A stretch of 23,529 nt of DNA, taken from contig JAZRZJ010000050.1 in assembly GCA_045601285.1 (NCBI GenBank), positions 1-23,529 on the forward strand, read 5' to 3'. A model generated the notes under the pieces. The model searched no databases and was not told the DNA's origin. It saw only the letters and a program-made list of their open reading frames with translations. This DNA comes from F23-B02 sp045601285. Lineage in GTDB: Bacteria > Bacillota > Clostridia > Oscillospirales > Oscillospiraceae. Positions 7,676 through 14,607 of the stretch are shown one piece after another (position 1 is the first letter of the stretch; each line of letters opens with the position of its first letter). The translations under genes and the position numbers were made by a program.

Positions 7676-9958
7676 TTACGGCATTACAAATGGCGTGGTT
7701 GCAACCTGGGGATAAAGTGCCTCATTGAACACCCAGTACTGAGGGCTGAGAGGCGCAAGGTCGGAGTTCATCTTCATGAAGCACTTGTAGTGCTGGGGAC
7801 CAACGTTGCAGGTGTCGAAGTGATACCAGCCGCTGCCCAGGTTTACAAGGCACCAGAAATGCTGGGTTTTGCCGTTCATACGCTCAACGGACAGCACCTG
7901 AATGCCGTCAATCTCCCGAAGCAGAATGTAGCTTGTTGCATAGAAGGTGTAGCAGTCGCCGACACCCTCGGTCAGGCCGCGGTAGGCCTCGCCGTAAAGG
8001 TCGGTCTTGTCGGAGCTGCCCCAGTAGGTGATGTTGTCATAGCAGTAGTTGAACACCGCAAGCGCCTTTTCCGCGCTGTTCATGTCAGCGGTGAAGATCT
8101 CGGCGGTGACCTTGTCCACAGCGGTCTGAAGCTGCTCCTCGGTTACGGTCTTTTCGATAAAGGTGAATTTTACGGTGACAGAGGAGGAGTTGCCCTCATG
8201 GTCGGTGGCGGTGTAGGTTACATCGTAGGTGCCGGCGGTCTTTGCGTCAACCTTGGACTTGTCGACCTCGATGGTGGGATTGGGGTCTGCGTTGTCCTCT
8301 GCCATAACCTCCTTGAAGTAGGAAACGGCATCGCCCACATAGCAATAGCGGTCACGGGCGGCAAGGATCACGGGAGCGGTCTTGTCGGGAGTGATTACGG
8401 CCTTGGCTGCAACGGTGGTGGTATTGCCGCTGCGGTCGGTGAGGATGATCTCAACCTCCTGAGTGCCTTCAACGCTCCAGTCGGGCTCCTCAACAAACTC
8501 CGCCTTTACAGAGCTCATGTCGACAATATTGGTTACAAACTTAATGGGGTCGCAGAAATAGCCCGTGCTGCAGGGGCATTCAATTCCCTCTGCGGTGGGT
8601 GCGGTCGTATCCTTAACCATGATTGCCACAAGAACCTTGCTCTCGTCTTTTGCAAGGCTTACTGCGTGGGCGCCGAGCTCCGTAAGCTCAAAGTCAAGGT
8701 CGGAGGCCTCGGGGTCAATGACGTAGCTCTTATACTCAGCAGGAAGAATTGCCTTGATTTCCGCCTCGGTAACGGTCTTGTTTTCGGCTTCAAGCTCAAT
8801 AATTTTATCGGCAACGATTACGCTTGCCTCAAACTCGGTTTCGTTTTTGCCCAGGTCGGTGGCCTTCAGCGTGCAGGAGGCCGTGCCGGTCTTGCTAACA
8901 TCGGGTTCGGTGACATAGACGCTTGTTACCTCGGTTGCGTCCTCAAAGCCCAGCGTGAAGTCCGCCGCATCGGGTGCGGTGTCCTTGAGGGTTGCGGCAA
9001 CGATTTTGTCCGGTACGGGAGCGACGGTATCCACGATCTCAAGCACAGAGCTGTAGGTCTTGCCGTCAAAGCTTATCTCAACCTTGTACTCCCCGGGAAC
9101 ATTCCACTTGATGCTCTTCATATCGGTGACGATTTCAGCATTGTCGCGCTCAACAACCATGAAGTCATCAAGGGTGGGACGCGCATCTCCCGCCTCGTGT
9201 ACAAGGCGGTCAACGGCACCGAGAATAATGACGTTTACTTTAATAATGTCCTTGTTGCCGTGAGTGTCCTTTACGCTGATTTCGGCCTTGTAGGTGCCTG
9301 CAGTACCGAATTCGGGCTTGGTCTTCCATTCAATCGAATATTCGCTGGCATCGTGCAGATTGCTGAGCGCTTCCTCCGGGGTGAGCTTGTCGTCAATGGT
9401 AATGGTGACATCGGAGTTGTCCGCGGTGGGTGCCTTAGTGTCACGCACGAAAAGCAGCACCTTGCGAACGGCACCGTCCTTGTCGATGGTGAGTATGTAG
9501 TTTCCCTCTTCCGTGAGGCTTATTTCGTTATTGCCCACATACTTTGCGCTTCCCTCGCCTTTGACGAAAACGGAGGCATCGGGTGTACCCTCGCCGAGCT
9601 CGGCATAGGCCCACATATTTATTCCTCTGTAAACGCCGAAGAAAAGCACGGCGGCGGCAAGCACAAGCGCCAGCAGAACGGAAATTATGATTACAAGCCA
9701 CTTGGGAGTCTTTTTCTTTGCCTTCTTCTCTTCCGCAAGCTCTTCAGCAAGCTCTGCGGCGTCCTTCTGCGCTTTTTTTGCCTTCTTCTTCTCTTTTTTG
9801 GCTTTCTTCTTTTCTTTTTTAGCCTTTTTCAGTTCTTTCTTTGCTTTCTTCTGTGCTTTTTCGGCTTCTTTTTTCTCTTTTTCCAGTTTTTTCTTTTCTC
9901 TTGCGGCTTTTTTCTCCTCCGCAAGCTGTTCCTTTTCTTCTTTTGTTTTATTACTCAT
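7676..9958 (-). CDS. Membrane-anchored Ig-like repeat protein with C-terminal transglutaminase-like domain
   Basis: A 760-aa type II membrane protein. Residues 1-85 are an extreme Lys/Glu/Ala-rich cytoplasmic segment (AKKEKKKAKKEKKKAKK repeats), likely helical or coiled coil. A membrane helix spans about 87-108. Several extracellular Ig-like/HYR-type modules follow, marked by recurring DTKAPT, DTVAPV, DTTAPT and DKTAPV. The C-terminal transglutaminase-like domain has Cys669 in GVGDCYTFY, His700 in QHFWCLV and Asp715 in YHFDTC, a complete triad. I chose the ATG at 9958 because GGAGG lies eight bases upstream; the in-frame GTG at 9973 overlaps that Shine-Dalgarno. It is the first operon gene. 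Such domains act as proteases, amidases or cross-linkers; the activity here is unproven. Confidence 0.9.
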   Translation of the reverse strand: MSNKTKEEKEQLAEEKKAAREKKKLEKEKKEAEKAQKKAKKELKKAKKEKKKAKKEKKKAKKAQKDAAELAEELAEEKKAKKKTPKWLVIIISVLLALVLAAAVLFFGVYRGINMWAYAELGEGTPDASVFVKGEGSAKYVGNNEISLTEEGNYILTIDKDGAVRKVLLFVRDTKAPTADNSDVTITIDDKLTPEEALSNLHDASEYSIEWKTKPEFGTAGTYKAEISVKDTHGNKDIIKVNVIILGAVDRLVHEAGDARPTLDDFMVVERDNAEIVTDMKSIKWNVPGEYKVEISFDGKTYSSVLEIVDTVAPVPDKIVAATLKDTAPDAADFTLGFEDATEVTSVYVTEPDVSKTGTASCTLKATDLGKNETEFEASVIVADKIIELEAENKTVTEAEIKAILPAEYKSYVIDPEASDLDFELTELGAHAVSLAKDESKVLVAIMVKDTTAPTAEGIECPCSTGYFCDPIKFVTNIVDMSSVKAEFVEEPDWSVEGTQEVEIILTDRSGNTTTVAAKAVITPDKTAPVILAARDRYCYVGDAVSYFKEVMAEDNADPNPTIEVDKSKVDAKTAGTYDVTYTATDHEGNSSSVTVKFTFIEKTVTEEQLQTAVDKVTAEIFTADMNSAEKALAVFNYCYDNITYWGSSDKTDLYGEAYRGLTEGVGDCYTFYATSYILLREIDGIQVLSVERMNGKTQHFWCLVNLGSGWYHFDTCNVGPQHYKCFMKMNSDLAPLSPQYWVFNEALYPQVATTPFVMP

Positions 9959-10003
9959 GGTTCTGACCTCCACGCCTTAAAAAGCATATTTCGACAAATA
10001 TAT

Positions 10004-10032
10004 ATATTATCACAGGAGCTCACGGCAAACAA
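10004..10032 (-). promoter_or_regulatory. Sigma-A-type promoter of the surface-modification operon
   Basis: Reading the minus strand, TTGTTT (10032-10027), a 17-nt spacer and TAATAT (10009-10004) lie 46 bases upstream of the ATG at 9958. Spacing and hexamers fit sigma-A. No other promoter is obvious before the remaining five genes. Confidence 0.6.
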
Positions 10033-10050
10033 TGTTTTTTTCATTAATTT

Positions 10051-10217
10051 TTAAGTAAGCGCTGATTAATTCATCTTCGGCATTCTGCGGTTATTTTGAG
10101 CTCCGAATTCGTTACTTTTCCTTGAAATACACAAAGTATTCCTGCGAAAAAGGTGCCTTTTCGGAACTCAAATTTCCTCGCAGCCTGCTCTTGCCGAATT
10201 AATCATCACTTACTTAA
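10051..10217. repeat. 167-nt long imperfect palindrome (MITE-like element)
   Basis: The ends TTAAGTAAG (10051-10059) and CTTACTTAA (10209-10217) are exact inverted repeats, continuing as GATTAATTC and GAATTAATC. Complementarity resumes inward (TTTGAGCTCCGAA with TTCGGAACTCAAA) down to a central AATAC/GTATT stem around 10133. Almost the whole element can fold into one hairpin. No ORF is present. It sits between the operon promoter and the terminator of the protease gene, in a stretch of about 300 bases that otherwise lacks genes. Confidence 0.85.
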
Positions 10218-10243
10218 TAGAGATTAAAACATATTTAAAACGC

Positions 10244-10268
10244 AAAAAGCACCCATAGGGTGCTTTTT
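10244..10268. terminator. Bidirectional terminator at the spoIVB-like gene
   Basis: A perfect 11-bp stem AAAAAGCACCC / GGGTGCTTTTT with an ATA loop overlaps the TAA of the minus-strand protease gene. Terminal T-runs occur on both strands. Confidence 0.85.
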
Positions 10269-11250
10269 ATGCGGCGCTTTCAAGGCTTTCCGCCGCGTTT
10301 ATCATATCATAAATGCTTATGCCGTAGCCCGATGCGGGGTCGTTTACAAAAACATGGGTAACCGCGCCCACAAGCTGTCCGTTCTGAATTATGGGGCTTC
10401 CGCTCATGCCCTGCACGATGCCGCCGGTTTTTTCAAGCAGCTTTGCGTCGGTTACATGAAGCACCGCAGCGGTGCCTCCGCCGCTGCTTTCCACCTTCTG
10501 AATTTCAATCTCGTATTCCTGCACGCCGCTGCCGTCAAGAGTGCAGCGTATAAGGGCCTTGCCCTCCTTCATCTCGCCCGTTTCCATGAGCTCGCCCGAG
10601 GGCAGCTCCGCAGTGCCGAAAATTCCGCACACGCAGTTTATTTGGATATCCCCCAGGACGCAGGCTTCATCGGAGCAGCCGTTGAGCTGTCCCGGCTCGC
10701 CCGATTTTCCGGGAACGACGTCGATGATTTCCGCGCTGAATATGCTGCCGTCATGCAGCGGCAGAACACAGCCCGTGTCGCCGTCGCTTATGCTGTGGCC
10801 AAGTGCGCCGTACAGCCCGCTTTCCTCATCATAAAAGGTGAGGGTGCCAACGCCGCTTATGCCGTCACGCAGCCACACGCCGAGTCTCCATGCTCCGTCG
10901 GTATCCTTTGCGGGAGTGAGATTATACTGGCGGAGCTTTTCGCCGCGTGATACGGTTACGGCTATTGTGCTTCCGTCAAGCTCGCTCACGGCGGCGCTGA
11001 AATCCTCCGCCGTTGCGATGCTTCTTGCGCCAAGTCTTACGATGATGTCACCGGCTTCAAGTCCCGCCTCCTCTGCGGGCGATGCCGGCCCGTTTTCCGT
11101 TTTCACCTCGGAAAAGCCCGCTATGGCAACGCCCTCAAGACGCATGGAAATGCCCAGGGGCGTTCCGCCCACGGTCAGCGTTTCTGCATAGGCGGCACCG
11201 CAGAAAAGCGCCGCACACAAAATTAAACATACAAAAATTTTCCTCTTCAA
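10267..11250 (-). CDS. spoIVB: SpoIVB-like serine peptidase (family S55) with PDZ domain
   Basis: The 327-aa exported protein has a signal/anchor peptide (KRKIFVCLILCAALFCGAAYA), a PDZ domain (SPAEEAGLEAGDIIVRLGA, about residues 57-75) and an S55 domain. The likely catalytic residues are His152 in GALGHSI, Asp268 in VTDAK and Ser283 in QGMSGSP. Known SpoIVB is made in the forespore and crosses to the intermembrane space to cleave SpoIVFA and trigger pro-sigma-K processing. It is shorter than Bacillus SpoIVB (about 425). I chose the TTG at 11250 because GGAGGTG lies immediately upstream; the GTG at 11280 would include that Shine-Dalgarno. It is divergent from a cell-wall peptidase, which suits sporulation. 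Other S55 paralogues exist, so the symbol is probable rather than certain. Confidence 0.87.
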   Translation of the reverse strand: MKRKIFVCLILCAALFCGAAYAETLTVGGTPLGISMRLEGVAIAGFSEVKTENGPASPAEEAGLEAGDIIVRLGARSIATAEDFSAAVSELDGSTIAVTVSRGEKLRQYNLTPAKDTDGAWRLGVWLRDGISGVGTLTFYDEESGLYGALGHSISDGDTGCVLPLHDGSIFSAEIIDVVPGKSGEPGQLNGCSDEACVLGDIQINCVCGIFGTAELPSGELMETGEMKEGKALIRCTLDGSGVQEYEIEIQKVESSGGGTAAVLHVTDAKLLEKTGGIVQGMSGSPIIQNGQLVGAVTHVFVNDPASGYGISIYDMINAAESLESAA

Positions 11251-11286
11251 ATTTTCACCTCCGTCAATAAGTATGAGCACCCTTGC

Positions 11287-11315
11287 ATAAAATAAAGCAG
11301 GCTAAATTTAATCAA
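11287..11315 (-). promoter_or_regulatory. Possible promoter of the spoIVB-like gene
   Basis: On the minus strand, TTGATT (11315-11310), a 17-nt spacer and TTTTAT (11292-11287) resemble a sigma-A promoter. A sporulation sigma factor would be expected biologically. CATACTTA closer to the gene resembles part of a sigma-G -10 element but I could not pair it with a -35. Confidence 0.35.
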
Positions 11316-11373
11316 ATTGGCCGCCCCTGATTTTTCAAGGCGCGGCGGCTCAGCAAAAATATGGGGTGAATAA

Positions 11374-12651
11374 ATGAAAATTTTAAAATACGGAAGTACG
11401 GGGCCCGACGTTCAGCTTTTGCAGCTTGCACTTAACCGCGCAAGCTTCGGGACGCTGGAAACCGACGGAATTTTCGGCAATGCCACACGCAATGCACTGC
11501 GGCAGTTTCAGTCGCAGAACGGGCTCTCCGCCGACGGTATCGTGGGACCGCTGACGCAGCGAGCGCTCATGCCGTGGTACACGGGCTTTTTCTCTCACCG
11601 CATACACAGGGGCGACACGCTTTTCGCCCTTGCGCAGATGTACGGCACAACAGCGGAGGCCATAAGCACCGCAAATCCCGGGCTCAGCCCGCTTAACCTT
11701 GAGATCGGAAGCACAATAACCGTGCCGCTTTCCTTTGATGTTGTGCCGACCTCCATTGACTACACCTCAAGGCTCGTTTCCTACGTTGTGCGGGGAATAG
11801 CCGCGCGCTATCCCTTTGTCACCGCAGGGGAGATGGGCAAAAGCGTCATGGGCAGGCCTCTGTGGTATATGTCCGCAGGCAGCGGTGACAATCTTGTTTT
11901 CTACAACGCCTCACACCACGCAAACGAATGGATAACAACACCCGTTCTTCTGAAGTTTTTCGAAGCTCTTGCAAAGGCCGCCGCCTCAGGCGGAAGCATC
12001 TACGGGCAGAGCGCACAGGAGCTGCTGCGCCGCAGCAGCATATACATAGCGCCGCTGGTCAATCCCGACGGCGTTGACCTCGTTACACGCGCACTCACCG
12101 AGGGCGAATATTACGAAAACGCAAGGCGCATTGCCGCAAGCTATCCGCAGTTTTCCTTTCCTGAGGGCTGGAAGGCCAACATACGCGGCACAGACCTCAA
12201 TCTTCAGTATCCTGCGGGCTGGGAGCAGGCGCGGCAGAACAAATTTGCCCAGGGCATCGTAAGCCCCGCACCCGCCGATTACGTAGGAGCCGCACCGCTT
12301 ACGGCGCCCGAAAGCCGCGCCATGTACGATTTTACCCAGTCGCTTTCGCCGAGGCTTGTGCTTGCCTATCACACGCAGGGCGAGGTCATATACTGGAAGT
12401 ATCTCGATTACGAGCCGCAAAATTCACGGAACATTGCGGAAACCTTTTCCGCCCTGTCCGGCTACGCCTACGAGGATACTCCCTATGCCTCGGGCTTTGC
12501 GGGCTATAAGGACTGGTTCATTCAGGACTATAACCGTCCCGGCTACACCGTTGAGGCGGGACTCGGCATAAATCCCCTGCCCGTTTCCGATTTCGATAAA
12601 ATATATGCCGACAATCTGGGAATACTCGTCTACGGCGCTCTGGTAACCTGA
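11374..12651 (+). CDS. PG-binding/LysM M14-family metallopeptidase (gamma-D-glutamyl-diamino acid endopeptidase type)
   Basis: This 425-aa protein has three modules. A peptidoglycan-binding domain type 1 covers residues 1-65 (GSTGPDVQLLQLAL to GIVGPLTQRAL), a LysM covers about 74-120 (HRIHRGDTLFALAQMYG), and a zinc carboxypeptidase M14 domain covers about 130-425. Zinc ligands are His182 and Glu185 (HHANE) and His333 (AYHTQGE); Glu394 in YTVEAG is the general base. PLVNPDGV and GTDLN also match M14. The layout matches endopeptidase I-type enzymes that cut D-Glu-diamino acid bonds in peptidoglycan. No signal peptide is visible, which fits release inside a sporulating mother cell. ATG start with GGGGTGA upstream. 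Divergent from the spoIVB-like gene. Confidence 0.92.
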   Translation: MKILKYGSTGPDVQLLQLALNRASFGTLETDGIFGNATRNALRQFQSQNGLSADGIVGPLTQRALMPWYTGFFSHRIHRGDTLFALAQMYGTTAEAISTANPGLSPLNLEIGSTITVPLSFDVVPTSIDYTSRLVSYVVRGIAARYPFVTAGEMGKSVMGRPLWYMSAGSGDNLVFYNASHHANEWITTPVLLKFFEALAKAAASGGSIYGQSAQELLRRSSIYIAPLVNPDGVDLVTRALTEGEYYENARRIAASYPQFSFPEGWKANIRGTDLNLQYPAGWEQARQNKFAQGIVSPAPADYVGAAPLTAPESRAMYDFTQSLSPRLVLAYHTQGEVIYWKYLDYEPQNSRNIAETFSALSGYAYEDTPYASGFAGYKDWFIQDYNRPGYTVEAGLGINPLPVSDFDKIYADNLGILVYGALVT

Positions 12652-12668
12652 CAGAGAAAAAATTTGCC

Positions 12669-12697
12669 TTGACTTGAAGCTCTGCTGCCCATAAAAT
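12669..12697 (+). promoter_or_regulatory. Sigma-A promoter of the XRE regulator
   Basis: TTGACT (12669-12674), a 17-nt spacer and TAAAAT (12692-12697) lie 38 bases upstream of the start codon. No terminator was seen between the M14 gene and this promoter. Confidence 0.75.
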
Positions 12698-12734
12698 ATA
12701 AGCGCAGAATTTCCTTACGGCAGGGAGTGATACC

Positions 12735-13355
12735 TTGGAGCTGAACGAACTCAGACTGATTTGCGCGGGTAATCTCATTAATCTCCGCACAAGAGAAGGC
12801 ATGACTCAGGCGGAGCTCGGCGCAAAGCTGAACTATTCCGATAAGAACATTTCAAAATGGGAGCGCGGCGAGGCTCTGCCCGATGCCTTTGCGCTTACAC
12901 GCATTGCGGAAATCTTCGGCGTTTCCGTGGATTATATCCTCTCCGCCCACGACACAGTTGAGGCTCCCGAGGGAATGCCCGTGGAGGATAACGTGCCAAC
13001 CTACCGCGCCGATGTCATAATCGCAATCGCCGTGCTGAGCATAATGACCTCCGCCCTCACCGCCTTTGTTATCCTGTGGCTTTTCGGCACTCTTGAGTGG
13101 CGCATATTCCTTATCGGCATTTCGCTGTCATTGCTTGCGGCGCTTGTGCTGGACTGCGTTTTCTACAAGCGCAAGGGTCTTGAGTATATCATTTCTGTCT
13201 TTGTGCTGTCACTGTTCGTGCTGGCATATTTTGCCGTTCCCGAGGCAAATATATGGCAGGTTTTCCTCATCGCCATACCTGCGGTTGCTCTGGTGTTCCT
13301 CGCCTGCAACGTGCGCAAAATTCCTAAAAAAGCAAGGAAAAACAAAACCGAATAA
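12735..13355 (+). CDS. Membrane-anchored XRE-family transcriptional regulator
   Basis: The 206-aa protein starts with an HTH_XRE domain (residues 6-68): NLRTREGMTQAELGAKLNYS, DKNISKWERGEALP, then IAEIFGVSVDYIL. After a short acidic linker it has four predicted membrane helices (about 89-113, 118-141, 147-167 and 172-192). It ends in a basic tail. Such HTH-membrane fusions are common in Clostridia and may sense membrane state or a membrane partner. The start is TTG with GGGAGTG upstream. It has its own promoter and a terminator after it, so it is probably a single-gene unit. Target genes cannot be read from the sequence. Confidence 0.88.
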   Translation: MELNELRLICAGNLINLRTREGMTQAELGAKLNYSDKNISKWERGEALPDAFALTRIAEIFGVSVDYILSAHDTVEAPEGMPVEDNVPTYRADVIIAIAVLSIMTSALTAFVILWLFGTLEWRIFLIGISLSLLAALVLDCVFYKRKGLEYIISVFVLSLFVLAYFAVPEANIWQVFLIAIPAVALVFLACNVRKIPKKARKNKTE

Positions 13356-13428
13356 CGCAATTCTACTGTGGGTAGAGCGGCGGAAACGCCCTCTACCCTT
13401 TGCTTATTCCGCAGTAGAGCGTTTTTTT
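13356..13428 (+). terminator. Compound terminator after the XRE gene
   Basis: The inner hairpin GGGTAGAG / CTCTACCC (13370-13377 with 13391-13398), extended by GGCG / CGCC around a GAAA loop, is enclosed by TCTACTG / CAGTAGA (13362-13368 with 13412-13418). A seven-T run follows (13422-13428). Confidence 0.7.
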
Positions 13429-13439
13429 CGCACAGTAGC

Positions 13440-13469
13440 TTGAGTATTTTCCGCAGAATCGGGTATGCT
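13440..13469 (+). promoter_or_regulatory. Promoter of the degV-like gene
   Basis: TTGAGT (13440-13445), an 18-nt spacer and TATGCT (13464-13469) lie 30 bases before the ATG at 13500. It begins right after the T-run of the preceding terminator. Confidence 0.6.
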
Positions 13470-13499
13470 CTTTGCAGCAAATGCGAAAGGAGCATTACC

Positions 13500-14387
13500 A
13501 TGTCAGATTACATACTTAGCTGCTGTTCAACCGCAGACCTCGCAAAAGAGCATTTCGAGGCACGGGACATTCACTATGTCTGCTTTCATTTTGCGGTAAA
13601 CGGCAGAGAATATACGGACGACCTGGGCGAAAGCATTCCCTTTGAAGAATTTTACGCAGAGCTGGCAAAGGGCACCGAAACCCGCACCTCGCAGGTGAAT
13701 GTTTCGGAATATGTTGACTATTTCGTGCCGTTTCTCCGGCAGGGCAAAGACATAGTCCATGTTTCGCTGTCCTCGGGACTTTCGGGTACAATAAATTCCG
13801 CGAGAAACGCGGCACTCATCGCCATGGAGCGTTTCCCCGAACGGAAGATTTATATTGTTGATTCTCTCGGCGCCTCCTCGGGCTACGGTCTGCTTATGGA
13901 CATGGCGGCAGATAAGCGCGATGACGGCTTTTCCGCCCAGGAGCTTGCCGCGTGGCTTGAGGAAACAAAGCTTAAAATCCACCACTGGTTTTTCTCCACC
14001 GACCTTTCAAGCTATGTCCGGGGCGGCAGAATTTCAAAGGCGGCTGCCGTGTTCGGCGGTGCGCTGAACATCTGCCCTCTGCTGCACATGGACAGCGCGG
14101 GGCATCTCGTTCCCGTGGCAAAGGTCCGCGGCAAAAAGAAGGTCATAAGGGACATCGTCAGCGCCATGGAGGAGAACGCGGAAAACGGGCCGGATTACAG
14201 CGGCAAATGCTACATCTCCCAATCCGCCTGCACCCAAGATGCCGGGGCGGTTGCGGCACTTATTGAGGAGCGCTTCGCAAAATTAAACGGCAGAGTTGAG
14301 ATTAACTGGGTCGGAACTACTATCGGCTCACATACGGGTCCCGGCACCGTCGCTCTGTTCTTCGTGGGCGACGCGAGAGACGAATAA
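13500..14387 (+). CDS. DegV-family fatty-acid-binding protein (FakB-like)
   Basis: This 295-aa cytoplasmic protein has the DegV fold signatures: an N-terminal CSTADL, TRTSQVN (about residue 60-66), HVSLSSGLSGT (about 84-94), VDSLGASSGYG, and the C-terminal LSSYVRGGRISK. FakB proteins bind a fatty acid and present it to the kinase FakA, feeding exogenous acids to phospholipid synthesis; the kinase is not in this window. The ATG at 13500 has AAAGGAG seven bases upstream. An in-frame start at 13368 would run back through the upstream terminator and promoter and is not credible. Length is normal. The gene ends three bases before the outer copy of the rpsI 3'-end duplication. Confidence 0.93.
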   Translation: MSDYILSCCSTADLAKEHFEARDIHYVCFHFAVNGREYTDDLGESIPFEEFYAELAKGTETRTSQVNVSEYVDYFVPFLRQGKDIVHVSLSSGLSGTINSARNAALIAMERFPERKIYIVDSLGASSGYGLLMDMAADKRDDGFSAQELAAWLEETKLKIHHWFFSTDLSSYVRGGRISKAAAVFGGALNICPLLHMDSAGHLVPVAKVRGKKKVIRDIVSAMEENAENGPDYSGKCYISQSACTQDAGAVAALIEERFAKLNGRVEINWVGTTIGSHTGPGTVALFFVGDARDE

Positions 14388-14390
14388 ATG

Positions 14391-14467
14391 CAAAAAACTC
14401 CCGAGATAAACTCGGGAGTTGTCTTTTGAAGAATCAGCGCTTGCTGAACTGGGGTGCGCGACGTGCG
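14391..14467 (-). pseudogene. Detached copy of the rpsI 3' end plus terminator
   Basis: On the minus strand this 77-nt segment still encodes ARRAPQFSKR followed by TGA, the exact C-terminus of the intact S9 gene, then the same terminator hairpin (14396-14405 with 14411-14420). It aligns with 14564-14641 at roughly 92% identity (one indel, about five substitutions). The coding differences are GCA/GCT, CCC/CCT and AGC/TCC, all synonymous. No start codon or ribosome binding site is attached. The hairpin probably also terminates the degV-like gene from the other side. Confidence 0.85.
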
Positions 14468-14563
14468 AAGCGCCTTCGGCACTTCGTGCGCTGATGTCCC
14501 CACTCGCTCGCCGATGCAGGCATCGGCAACCGCTCGGAGATGACAAAAAGCCGCACGTCAAAA
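14468..14563. repeat. Palindrome-rich 96-nt insert between the two rpsI 3' ends
   Basis: It contains a perfect CCGATGC/GCATCGG dyad (14511-14526). An imperfect CGAAGCGCC/GGCACTTCG dyad straddles its left edge with the adjoining copy. Near its right end is GCCGCACGTC, which is inverted relative to the GACGTGC at the inner end of the outer copy. The minus-strand TGTCATCTCCGAGCG recalls the end of the palindromic repeat at 2020-2094. No credible ORF is present. Confidence 0.6.
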
Positions 14564-14568
14564 CAAAA

Positions 14569-14594
14569 AACTCCCGAGAATAAACTCGGGAGTT
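14569..14594 (-). terminator. Terminator of the rplM-rpsI operon
   Basis: AACTCCCGAG (14569-14578) pairs perfectly with CTCGGGAGTT (14585-14594), with a T-run on the minus strand downstream. It begins 14 bases after the rpsI stop and is duplicated at 14396-14420. Confidence 0.9.
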
Positions 14595-14607
14595 GTCTTT
14601 TGAAAAA

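Noticed and set aside
9670..9958. Lys/Glu repeat DNA as a possible CRISPR or tandem-repeat array
   Set aside because: The repeats are codon-level low complexity within one reading frame, with no constant repeat and spacer lengths.
7157..10054. A 965-codon plus-strand open frame
   Set aside because: It lies antisense to the ligase and transglutaminase-like genes, has no recognisable domain, and is explained by the strong third-base bias of the real minus-strand genes. The latter carry complete family motifs.
11251..11373. Possible extra sporulation promoter or operator between the divergent spoIVB-like and M14 genes
   Set aside because: CATACTTA resembles a sigma-G -10 but no matching -35 at proper spacing was found, so it was not listed as a feature.
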